Part shown: in pieces, positions 1 to 6,274 of the stretch
Position numbering within the stretch: the stretch's first letter is position 1
Layout: each line of letters opens with the position of its first letter
Source of the DNA: Paenibacillus lupini
Lineage (GTDB): Bacteria; Bacillota; Bacilli; Paenibacillales; Paenibacillaceae
Assembly (NCBI RefSeq): GCF_011761355.1
Contig: NZ_JAASRW010000006.1
Location: forward strand, 62,001 to 126,000
Length of the DNA: 64,000 nt
Reading direction: 5' to 3'
The notes under the pieces: generated by a model
Databases searched by the model: none
Told to the model about the DNA's origin: nothing
The model's input: the letters and a program-made list of their open reading frames with translations, nothing else
Program-made: the position numbers and the translations under genes

Positions 1-646
1 CATTCAGTTAGCCCAGCATATGAATATGTCGGTTATTGCGGAAGGCGTTGAAACAGAGGAACAGCTATATCTTCTTAAACAATTACAATGTGATGTTGTA
101 CAAGGTTACTTATTCAGTAAGCCTGTCCAGGCGGCAGAGTTTGCTGAAATTTTAAAGCAAGGTCATATACCTATCGTAAATAGCGATGTTGCTGCAGATT
201 TTGAAAATAAACGACAATATTATAGAGTGAATTTTCATTACCCTCTAAGCGCATTAATGACCGTAATCGAGATAAACGGAAAACGTATTGAGCTTGGAAA
301 AACGGAAATCGTCATTGATAATATAGGCGCTGGAGGATTAAGATTCTTATCTTCCATCCAGCTTGCCGTCCACCCTGGCATACTCCTGGAATTAGAGACA
401 CAGATCATGTATCGAACCATTCGATTGTACGGTAAAGTCGTTTGGTTTAAAGAATTAGAGTCCGGTATTTTTCAGTACGGCGTAGAGTTCCAAATCAACG
501 AGCAAGAAAGATCATCCTTAACTCGGACCCTTCACGAATTATCCACCCGACTAAAAAAAGTACATCTTGTCCCCGGCTGCAACTTCATAAAAGAAGACAG
601 CATACATTATTTAAAAACTTTTTCCGCCCACCGCCATTCTCTATAA
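1..646 (+). CDS. EAL-PilZ protein, 3' part (5' end outside window)
   Basis: The reading frame is open from base 2, so only the C-terminal part is present. An AEGVE motif near base 40 and a GYLFSKP motif near base 110 mark the end of an EAL cyclic-di-GMP phosphodiesterase domain. A PilZ domain follows: the RxxxR motif is RQYYR at about 212-226 and the second motif is DNIGAGG at about 317-337. PilZ binds c-di-GMP, so the protein probably degrades and also senses this messenger. Whether a GGDEF or PAS domain precedes the EAL cannot be seen. The gene is convergent with the tcdA operon and is followed at once by a terminator hairpin. Confidence 0.85.
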   Translation, partial: IQLAQHMNMSVIAEGVETEEQLYLLKQLQCDVVQGYLFSKPVQAAEFAEILKQGHIPIVNSDVAADFENKRQYYRVNFHYPLSALMTVIEINGKRIELGKTEIVIDNIGAGGLRFLSSIQLAVHPGILLELETQIMYRTIRLYGKVVWFKELESGIFQYGVEFQINEQERSSLTRTLHELSTRLKKVHLVPGCNFIKEDSIHYLKTFSAHRHSL

Positions 647-651
647 ACAGC

Positions 652-686
652 AAAACCGCAAGCGCCATAACCGCTTGCGGTTTTTT
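652..686. terminator. Rho-independent terminator after EAL-PilZ gene
   Basis: A perfect 13-bp stem (AAAACCGCAAGCG at 652-664 with its complement at 672-684) closes a 7-base loop. The run of T on the right and of A on the left make it usable in both directions. Confidence 0.9.
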
Positions 687-753
687 CTGTCCCCCCACGA
701 AGGATCTTGGAGAAGGAGGGGCCAGGCTTTGGGTTTAGGCTTGTTTGTTTTGT

Positions 754-898
754 AATCGATAGGATCTAAGAGAAAGTATCTCCTGGAGGAGCGGAGCGTT
801 TGCCTTTGGAATCGTGAATTCACAATAGTGGATGATTCAAAATGTCACGATTCCAACAGCAGCCGGAAGGAGATACTTCTCTACGATCCATCATCGAT
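754..898. repeat. Long imperfect palindrome, copy A of a hairpin repeat family
   Basis: The 252 bases between the EAL-PilZ terminator and the tcdA terminator hold no convincing gene. They contain a nested inverted repeat. The outer arms, about 754-783 and 868-898, pair imperfectly. The inner stem is a perfect 12 bp, 806-817 with 845-856, around a 27-base loop. The flanks (CTGGAGGAGCGGAGCG before the stem, AACAGCAGCCGGAAG after it) resemble the flanks of two further hairpins at 47182-47340 and 47464-47580, whose stems differ in sequence. No transposase or coding potential is present. It may be a miniature mobile element or a structured RNA. Confidence 0.7.
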
Positions 899-905
899 AA
901 TCCAA

Positions 906-932
906 AATAAAAAGGCCGCCCCAAGGACGGCC
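906..932 (-). terminator. Terminator of hisS-aspS-tcdA operon
   Basis: Read on the minus strand, a GC-rich hairpin (arms 914-920 and 925-932) is followed by a T tract. It lies 6 bases past the tcdA stop codon. Confidence 0.9.
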
Positions 933-937
933 CTCTC

Positions 938-1693
938 CTATACTACAATATCATGCGACGCCAAAAGATCCTTCACCACAACGCTCACCATAATCAGTCC
1001 CGCCACAGGCGGAACAAATGCATTACTCGCTGGCGGTTGCTGCGCTTTACGGATCTCCGGTGCGTTCTCCGGTACGATGCGCTGTGTAACGTCCTCACGT
1101 GGCTTGTTAGGCAGTTCGGATGAGAAGACAACCTTCACACCCTTCTTGATGCCTTCCTTGCGCAGCTTCGTGCGTACGACGCGTGCAATCGGGTCCGTAT
1201 GCGTCTTCGAGATGTCCACAACAGCGAACTTCGTTGGATCCATCTTATTCGCTGCACCCATGCTGGAGATAATCGGAATCTTCCGCTCCAGGCATTGCTT
1301 GATCAGATGGATTTTGTACGAAATCGTATCTGATGCATCCACAACATAATCAAGCGGATAAGCAAACAGCTGCTCATACGTCTCTTCTGTATAAAACATC
1401 CGCAGCGAGATGACATCGCAATCCGGATTAATCAGTTTAATCCGGTCTCGCATCAGATCTGCTTTAGGCTCGCCAACAGTAGTGATGAGCGCATGAATCT
1501 GGCGGTTCACATTCGTAATATCTACAACATCCTTATCAATGAGGATGATGCGTCCTACGCCGGTCCGGGCAAGCGCCTCAGCAGCGATGGAGCCTACGCC
1601 GCCAATGCCAAGCACGGCGACGGTACTCCCTTTCATCGCTTCGAGCCCTTCCGGGCCGATCGCAAGCTCTGTACGAGAAAATTGATGCAGCAT
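938..1693 (-). CDS. tcdA: tRNA threonylcarbamoyladenosine dehydratase (TcdA/YrvM)
   Basis: This 251-residue E1-like (ThiF/MoeB superfamily) protein carries the nucleotide-binding GIGGVGS motif near residue 31 and the family signature DxxNVNRQ near residue 58. TcdA uses ATP to cyclise t6A at position 37 of ANN-decoding tRNAs to ct6A. Length matches the family (about 250-270). It is the last gene of hisS-aspS-tcdA, starting 21 bp after aspS, the same neighbourhood as yrvM in B. subtilis. Membership of the superfamily is certain. The TcdA assignment rests on length and synteny. Confidence 0.9.
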   Translation of the reverse strand: MLHQFSRTELAIGPEGLEAMKGSTVAVLGIGGVGSIAAEALARTGVGRIILIDKDVVDITNVNRQIHALITTVGEPKADLMRDRIKLINPDCDVISLRMFYTEETYEQLFAYPLDYVVDASDTISYKIHLIKQCLERKIPIISSMGAANKMDPTKFAVVDISKTHTDPIARVVRTKLRKEGIKKGVKVVFSSELPNKPREDVTQRIVPENAPEIRKAQQPPASNAFVPPVAGLIMVSVVVKDLLASHDIVV

Positions 1694-1714
1694 CGTTTAT
1701 TGCCGCCTCCCTAA

Positions 1715-3517
1715 TTAAGCTTGCTTGTTACCAGCAGCAGCTGCTTCTGGTTTCGGCTTCAGCACAGTACGGATATGAAGCTGCTCAAGCTGCGACAGCT
1801 CGACTGTGGATGGTGCATCGCACAGCAGGTCGGTTGCACTTGCTGTTTTCGGGAATGCAATCGTTTCACGCAGGTTCGTACGGCCAGTCAGCAGCATTAC
1901 GAGACGGTCAAAGCCAAATGCTACACCGCCATGTGGAGGCGTACCATAGTCAAATGCATCCAGCAGGAAGCCAAACTTCTCATGTGCTTCTTCCATCGAG
2001 AAGCCAAGAGCTTTGAACATTTTCTCTTGTACATCACGTTTGTAGATACGCATCGAACCGCCGCCTACTTCGTAGCCGTTCAGAACGATATCATATGCTT
2101 GTGCACGGATTTGGCCTGGATCTGTATCGAACAGGTGCAGGTCTTCGTCTTTCGGACGTGTGAACGGATGATGCACCGCTACATAACGCTTCGCTTCTTC
2201 GTCCCACTCCAGCATAGGGAAGTCAACTACCCATACGAATTTGAACTTGGAATCATCAATCAGACCAAGCTCACGGCCAACCTTCAGACGAAGGTTGCCA
2301 AGTACGTCTGCAACCACTTTGCTCTTATCAGCGGAGAATGTAAGCAAGTCGCCTTCTTCAACGTTCAAACGCTCAGTCAAAGCTGCAATTTCTTCAGGCT
2401 TCAAGAATTTAACGATTGGACCTTTCCACTCGCCTTCTTTAACCGTGATCCAAGCCAGACCTTTACCGCCATAACGAGCAGCAAACGGCTGCAGATCGTC
2501 AAGCTCTTTACGGCTCCAATGGCCGCAGCCTTTTGCGTTGAACGCCTTCACGACGCCGCCGGCAGCTGCAACACTTGCGAATACTTTAACATCGCTCGAT
2601 GCAACGATATCCGTAATATCTTCAATTTCCATACCGAAACGAAGATCTGGTTTGTCAGAGCCGTATTTGTTCATTGCGTCAGCATAGGTGATACGTTGGA
2701 TTGGAAGCTCGATTTCTACGTTGATCGTTTCACGGAACAAGCGAACAATAAGCTGCTCCAGCATGGCAAGCAGTTGATCCTGAGTCAAGAACGAAGTCTC
2801 GATGTCGACTTGCGTGAATTCCGGTTGACGGTCAGCACGAAGGTCTTCGTCACGGAAGCAGCGTGCAATTTGGTAGTAACGTTCGATCCCGCCGACCATC
2901 AGCAATTGCTTGAAGATTTGCGGCGATTGCGGCAATGCGAAGAACTCACCTTCGTGTACGCGGCTTGGTACCAGGTAATCACGAGCGCCTTCTGGTGTGC
3001 TTTTCGTCAAGATTGGTGTTTCTACATCGATGAAGCCTTCACCATCAAGGAAGTCACGGAATATTTTTGCTGCTTTCGAACGAAGCAAGAGCGTTTTTTG
3101 CATTTCTGGACGACGCAGGTCAAGGTAACGATATTTCAGACGAAGCGATTCGTCTACTTCAACGCCGTCTTCGATTGGGAATGGAGGCGTCTTCGCTGCG
3201 TTCATGACTTCGATTTCCGTCACACGGATTTCGATCTCGCCTGTTGCCAGGTTTTTGTTAACTGTTTCAGCATCACGCTCTACAACTGTACCTTTAACAG
3301 CAAGAACGTACTCGTTACGAGCGCGGTCAGCGATCGCAAGTGCTTCGCCGGAGAAATCAGGGTTAAATACGGTTTGAACAATACCTGTACGGTCGCGAAG
3401 GTCGATGAACAATACACCGCCAAGGTCACGACGACGTTGTACCCAGCCGTTCAGTGTTACTTCTTCGCCAATGTTGGCTTTTGTTAATGTACCGCATTGA
3501 TGTGTTTTCAGCATCAT
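1715..3517 (-). CDS. aspS: Aspartyl-tRNA synthetase
   Basis: This is a 600-residue class IIb aminoacyl-tRNA synthetase that charges tRNA-Asp in the cytoplasm. The N-terminal OB-fold anticodon domain covers about residues 1-105. The catalytic core carries motif 2 around FRDEDLRADRQPEFTQ (221-236), a bacterial GAD insertion follows (about 290-420), and motif 3 is GFDRLVMLL near the C-terminus. Two ATG codons open the frame; a GGGGAG ribosome site lies 11 bases before the first. The gene follows hisS after 25 bp and shares its T-box leader. Whether the enzyme also charges tRNA-Asn cannot be told by eye. Confidence 0.97.
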   Translation of the reverse strand: MMLKTHQCGTLTKANIGEEVTLNGWVQRRRDLGGVLFIDLRDRTGIVQTVFNPDFSGEALAIADRARNEYVLAVKGTVVERDAETVNKNLATGEIEIRVTEIEVMNAAKTPPFPIEDGVEVDESLRLKYRYLDLRRPEMQKTLLLRSKAAKIFRDFLDGEGFIDVETPILTKSTPEGARDYLVPSRVHEGEFFALPQSPQIFKQLLMVGGIERYYQIARCFRDEDLRADRQPEFTQVDIETSFLTQDQLLAMLEQLIVRLFRETINVEIELPIQRITYADAMNKYGSDKPDLRFGMEIEDITDIVASSDVKVFASVAAAGGVVKAFNAKGCGHWSRKELDDLQPFAARYGGKGLAWITVKEGEWKGPIVKFLKPEEIAALTERLNVEEGDLLTFSADKSKVVADVLGNLRLKVGRELGLIDDSKFKFVWVVDFPMLEWDEEAKRYVAVHHPFTRPKDEDLHLFDTDPGQIRAQAYDIVLNGYEVGGGSMRIYKRDVQEKMFKALGFSMEEAHEKFGFLLDAFDYGTPPHGGVAFGFDRLVMLLTGRTNLRETIAFPKTASATDLLCDAPSTVELSQLEQLHIRTVLKPKPEAAAAGNKQA

Positions 3518-3542
3518 AATGGATGTAACTCCCCTTTTATAA

Positions 3543-4793
3543 TTAGATAGATTTCAATTCGGAGGCCAGGCTTGCAAGTGATACAAAGCGCTGCTTCCCA
3601 GTTGCCATTTCTTTCAGCGCGATTTCACCGCGAGACAGCTCATCATCACCAAGAATAGCCGTGAAGCGTGCTTGCAAACGGTCAGCCGATTTCATCTGAG
3701 CTTTCATCTTACGGCCCAAATAATCACGTTCCGCACGAATACCGGATGTACGAAGCTCGTAGACGAGTCTTGTCACTTCCCGCTCAGCGGCTTCACCCAA
3801 AGCCACCACATACACATCAACCTGATGTGCGTTAGCAAGCTCTGTTTGTTGATGTTCGAGCAGCATAATCGTCCGCTCCAGACCAAGACCTAGGCCAACG
3901 CCAGGCTGATCCGGTCCGCCGATTTCGGATACAAGGCCGTTATAGCGGCCGCCGCCACCGATTGTATCGATCGCGCCGATCCCTTCCGCTTTGTATTCGA
4001 AAGCGGTATGGGTGTAGTAATCCAGGCCACGAACAAGTCTTGGATTGATGGTGAATGGAATGCCCATATCAGACAAATACGTTTTTACTTTGTCAAAGTG
4101 GGTATTACATTCCTCATCCAGGCTGTCCAGAATCGAAGGCGCGCCTTCGAAGTGTGCTTGGTCTACCTTGCAATCGAGCACTCGAAGTGGATTACGTTCC
4201 ATACGGGACTGACAGTCCTTACAGAGCAGCTCACGCTTAGGCATAAGGAAAGCAAGCAGCTTCTCACGGAAGGCTGCACGCACTTCCGGCGTACCCACCG
4301 AGTTAATGTCGACGCGCACATCCTTCAGCCCAACCTCTGTGTAGAAGGTGTAACCGAGTGCAATCACTTCAGCATCGATAGCGGGATCGACAGAACCAAG
4401 CGCTTCAATCCCGAATTGATGGAACTGACGATAACGGCCGGCTTGCTGGCGCTCATAGCGGAACATAGGTCCGATATAATAAAGCTTAGATACGTCCGGC
4501 TCACCGTACAACTTGTTCTCTACATAGGAGCGGACAACACCAGCTGTACCTTCAGGACGCAGTGTAATACTGCGATTACCGCGGTCTGTGAAGGTGTACA
4601 TTTCTTTCTCTACGATATCCGTTGTCTCGCCAACGCCACGTTGAAACAGCTCTGTTGATTCAAAGATCGGCGTTCTAATTTCACGGAAATTAAATCGTCG
4701 GCAAATATCACGTGCTTTCTGCTCCGCATACTGCCAACGTTCGACTGCTCCAGGCAATATATCTTGTGTGCCCGGTGGTTTCTGAAAAGCCAT
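3543..4793 (-). CDS. hisS: Histidyl-tRNA synthetase
   Basis: This 416-residue class IIa synthetase charges tRNA-His. Motif 2 is FRYERQQAGRYRQFHQFG (111-128). The histidine-specific motifs LVRGLDYYT and GGGGRYNGL follow, and a C-terminal anticodon-binding domain ends the chain. The ATG is preceded by the strong site GAGGAGG. It is the first gene of hisS-aspS-tcdA. The leader contains a T-box riboswitch and, between its terminator and this start codon, a tandem hairpin repeat. Confidence 0.97.
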   Translation of the reverse strand: MAFQKPPGTQDILPGAVERWQYAEQKARDICRRFNFREIRTPIFESTELFQRGVGETTDIVEKEMYTFTDRGNRSITLRPEGTAGVVRSYVENKLYGEPDVSKLYYIGPMFRYERQQAGRYRQFHQFGIEALGSVDPAIDAEVIALGYTFYTEVGLKDVRVDINSVGTPEVRAAFREKLLAFLMPKRELLCKDCQSRMERNPLRVLDCKVDQAHFEGAPSILDSLDEECNTHFDKVKTYLSDMGIPFTINPRLVRGLDYYTHTAFEYKAEGIGAIDTIGGGGRYNGLVSEIGGPDQPGVGLGLGLERTIMLLEHQQTELANAHQVDVYVVALGEAAEREVTRLVYELRTSGIRAERDYLGRKMKAQMKSADRLQARFTAILGDDELSRGEIALKEMATGKQRFVSLASLASELKSI

Positions 4794-4811
4794 TTTAACC
4801 CCTCCTCAAAA

Positions 4812-4943
4812 GAATTATCGCGGTTTTTGCGTTAATTCTTACTTCGTAAGCATAATGAATTAACGCGTTCTTGGCGTTAATTCTTACTTCGTAAGCTCCA
4901 AAGAATTATCGCGTCTTTTGGCGATAATCCTTACTTCGTAAGC
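4812..4943 (-). repeat. Three tandem 45-46 bp hairpin units in hisS 5' UTR
   Basis: Units lie at 4812-4851, 4857-4896 and 4903-4943. On the transcribed (minus) strand each has the small hairpin CTTACGAAGTAAG and then a hairpin of the form GAATTAACGC-loop-GCGTTAATTC. The third unit has TTATCGC on one arm and GCGATAA on the other, so both sides of the stem changed together. The unit at 4812-4851 has one mismatch. The array sits between the T-box terminator and the hisS start. A related pair lies at the same place in the valS leader (61686-61760). Confidence 0.8.
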
Positions 4944-4979
4944 ATAAAGCTTAACCGCACTAACCAACCTAGATAAAAC

Positions 4980-5270
4980 AAAAAAACTCCCGCCCCTAAC
5001 GACATGCCGCTAAAGGCTAATCGTTAGGGACGAGAGTTGTTGATCTCCCGTGGTGCCACCCATATTCCGGACATATTGTCCGCTCATTAACGGTTAACGC
5101 CCGTCACACGCAAGTCGGCTAGTGCGATGATTAATCATCCATTCACCGTCTGTTCTCCGGAAGGTCTGTTCATCCTGTCACCATAAAGACGCTTGCAGCC
5201 TTGGCGTCTCTCTCTGGGTACGTGCACGGGATTACTGTGTTCCATCAACGAATCAAATTTTGTATACTGA
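4980..5270 (-). promoter_or_regulatory. T-box riboswitch of hisS-aspS, apparent Asp specifier
   Basis: The conserved T-box sequence GGGTGGCACCACGGG is at 5047-5061 (minus strand). The terminator hairpin lies at 4980-5038 and ends in a T run. Upstream, the stem I features are visible: an AGAGAG bulge and a GGTG loop motif. The base of stem I pairs GGAA with TTCC and ATCC with GGAT, leaving GAACAGACC as the 3' side of the specifier loop. This reads GAC (Asp) at 5164-5166; no His codon is visible there. Uncharged tRNA would favour the antiterminator and so expression of the operon. Confidence 0.88.
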
Positions 5271-5276
5271 ATTTTA

Positions 5277-5305
5277 ATTTTATATGTGACGACAAGGAAA
5301 GTCAA
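5277..5305 (-). promoter_or_regulatory. SigA promoter of hisS T-box leader
   Basis: The -35 box TTGACT (5300-5305) and the -10 box TAAAAT (5277-5282) are 17 bases apart on the minus strand. The valS T-box promoter has the same two boxes and spacing. Confidence 0.75.
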
Positions 5306-5343
5306 TAGTCGATCTCATTTCTTTAGTATAGCTCTGTTTGGAC

Positions 5344-5374
5344 AAAAAAAAACCTGCAGCCATCGTTGCAGGTC
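5344..5374 (-). terminator. Terminator downstream of relA-dtd
   Basis: On the minus strand the stem ACCTGCA / TGCAGGT (5366-5372 and 5352-5358) is followed by a run of nine T. It ends transcripts from dtd and the small frames downstream, just before the hisS promoter. Confidence 0.85.
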
Positions 5375-5470
5375 CATAAATTATATTTTTAAAAAGGGGG
5401 TCGAGATTTATTATAGGATAGCGATGTTAAAAAACCGTTATAATCTGATTACAGTAATATTACAAAATAG

Positions 5471-5548
5471 AAAGCGGTTCATTTACGAACATTCGTCTTT
5501 GCATACAAGAAGCTGTTCCAAATGGAACAGCTTCTGCATAACCGCTTT
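5471..5548. repeat. Nested inverted repeat downstream of dtd
   Basis: An inner perfect 12-bp stem (AGAAGCTGTTCC at 5508-5519 with 5524-5535, four-base loop) is enclosed by a second pair, AAAGCGGTT at 5471-5479 and AACCGCTTT at 5540-5548. No T tract follows on either strand, so it is not a standard terminator. It may protect an mRNA 3' end or be part of a small RNA. The rest of 5375-5470 is AT-rich and shows nothing firm. Confidence 0.6.
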
Positions 5549-5549
5549 C

Positions 5550-5714
5550 CTAACGTCCGCCAGGCTCACGCCGGTTCGAAGGGAAAGCGAGGAATTCCTC
5601 TGCCGTTTCCACCTGCTCTTCTAGTCTGGACATCAGGAGCGCTTCACGGCGGTCCGAATGGAGGAGCCTTCTTGAGGATCGCTCCATACCTTGTTCTTTG
5701 CGGGATTGATGCAT
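5550..5714 (-). CDS. Possible small protein, 54 aa, unrecognised
   Basis: An ATG-started frame of 54 codons lies between dtd and the hairpin at 5471-5548. It has a good ribosome site, AAGGAG, eight bases before the ATG. The product is hydrophilic, rich in Arg and Glu (runs such as SRRLLHSDRREALL and RLEEQVETAEE), and could form a helix. I recognise no family. The Shine-Dalgarno sequence sits inside the last codons of a 25-codon frame just upstream, which suggests coupled translation if both are real. It could equally be a chance frame. Confidence 0.4.
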   Translation of the reverse strand: MHQSRKEQGMERSSRRLLHSDRREALLMSRLEEQVETAEEFLAFPSNRREPGGR

Positions 5715-5717
5715 GAC

Positions 5718-5795
5718 TTAGGCTCCTTCTACCAACAGATATTCGAGATCGCTCTTAAGCCAAGCGACCTGCTTATATCTATTGTTGCCAGCCAT
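5718..5795 (-). CDS. Possible 25-aa leader peptide between dtd and the 54-aa frame
   Basis: A 25-codon ATG frame starts 19 bases after the dtd stop codon and ends three bases before the 54-codon frame at 5550-5714. Its last codons contain the AAGGAG site of that frame. Its own ribosome site is poor. No family is recognised. It is listed because of its arrangement with the next frame, not because of strong coding evidence. Confidence 0.2.
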   Translation of the reverse strand: MAGNNRYKQVAWLKSDLEYLLVEGA

Positions 5796-5814
5796 CACCA
5801 ATAAAACACACCGT

Positions 5815-6258
5815 TTATTGTTTACTGTCGAGAATAAGTGTTACAGGACCTGAGTTCACAAGAGCCACATCCATCATAGCTCCGAAGCGGCCAGTCTCAA
5901 CAACAAGGCCTGCGTTGCGAAGTAGTTCGTTAAACCGGTCATACAACGGCTCCGCATGCTCAGGACGTGCAGCTGCCATAAAGTTCGGACGTCTGCCCTT
6001 CCGGCTGTCACCATATAAAGTAAACTGCGAAATGGATAGAATCTGACCGCCTACATCAACAACGGAGAAATTCATTTTCTCATTATCATCTTCGAAGATG
6101 CGGAGACCCGCTACCTTATCCGCCATCCAGCGGATGTCTTCTTCTGTATCTTCATGCGTAATGCCGACGAGAAGCACCAGGCCATGATCAATCGTACCAG
6201 CCACTTCTCCGTCAATCGTTACGCTTGCCTGCTTGCTTCGCTGTACAACAACCTTCAC
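5815..6258 (-). CDS. dtd: D-aminoacyl-tRNA deacylase
   Basis: This 147-residue protein has the two DTD signatures: SQFTLYGDSRKGRRP in the middle and NSGPVTL near the C-terminus, which together form the cross-subunit active site. DTD hydrolyses D-aminoacyl-tRNAs and mischarged glycyl-tRNA-Ala. Length is normal for the family. It follows relA by 16 bp, the same pair as relA-dtd (yrvI) in B. subtilis, and probably shares its transcript. Confidence 0.95.
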   Translation of the reverse strand: MKVVVQRSKQASVTIDGEVAGTIDHGLVLLVGITHEDTEEDIRWMADKVAGLRIFEDDNEKMNFSVVDVGGQILSISQFTLYGDSRKGRRPNFMAAARPEHAEPLYDRFNELLRNAGLVVETGRFGAMMDVALVNSGPVTLILDSKQ

Positions 6259-6274
6259 TGCTTGTAAACCTCCG

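Noticed and set aside
828..1349. 173-codon plus-strand frame running from the palindrome into tcdA antisense
   Set aside because: Starts inside the inverted repeat, overlaps tcdA and its terminator, and has no homology that I recognise.
1721..3487. 588-codon open frame on the plus strand opposite aspS
   Set aside because: It is fully antisense to a well-supported gene, has no ribosome site or recognisable domain, and its Cys/Phe-rich composition is typical of a reverse-complement shadow.
4794..4980. Repeats before hisS as part of the T-box itself
   Set aside because: They lie downstream of the T-box terminator and start with a different conserved word, so they are a separate element.
5375..5815. 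Possible 6S, SRP or other housekeeping RNA gene in the dtd-hisS gap
   Set aside because: The hairpins do not show the long bubble-containing rod of 6S or the conserved SRP Alu/S domains. The region is left as a structured stretch with doubtful small frames.
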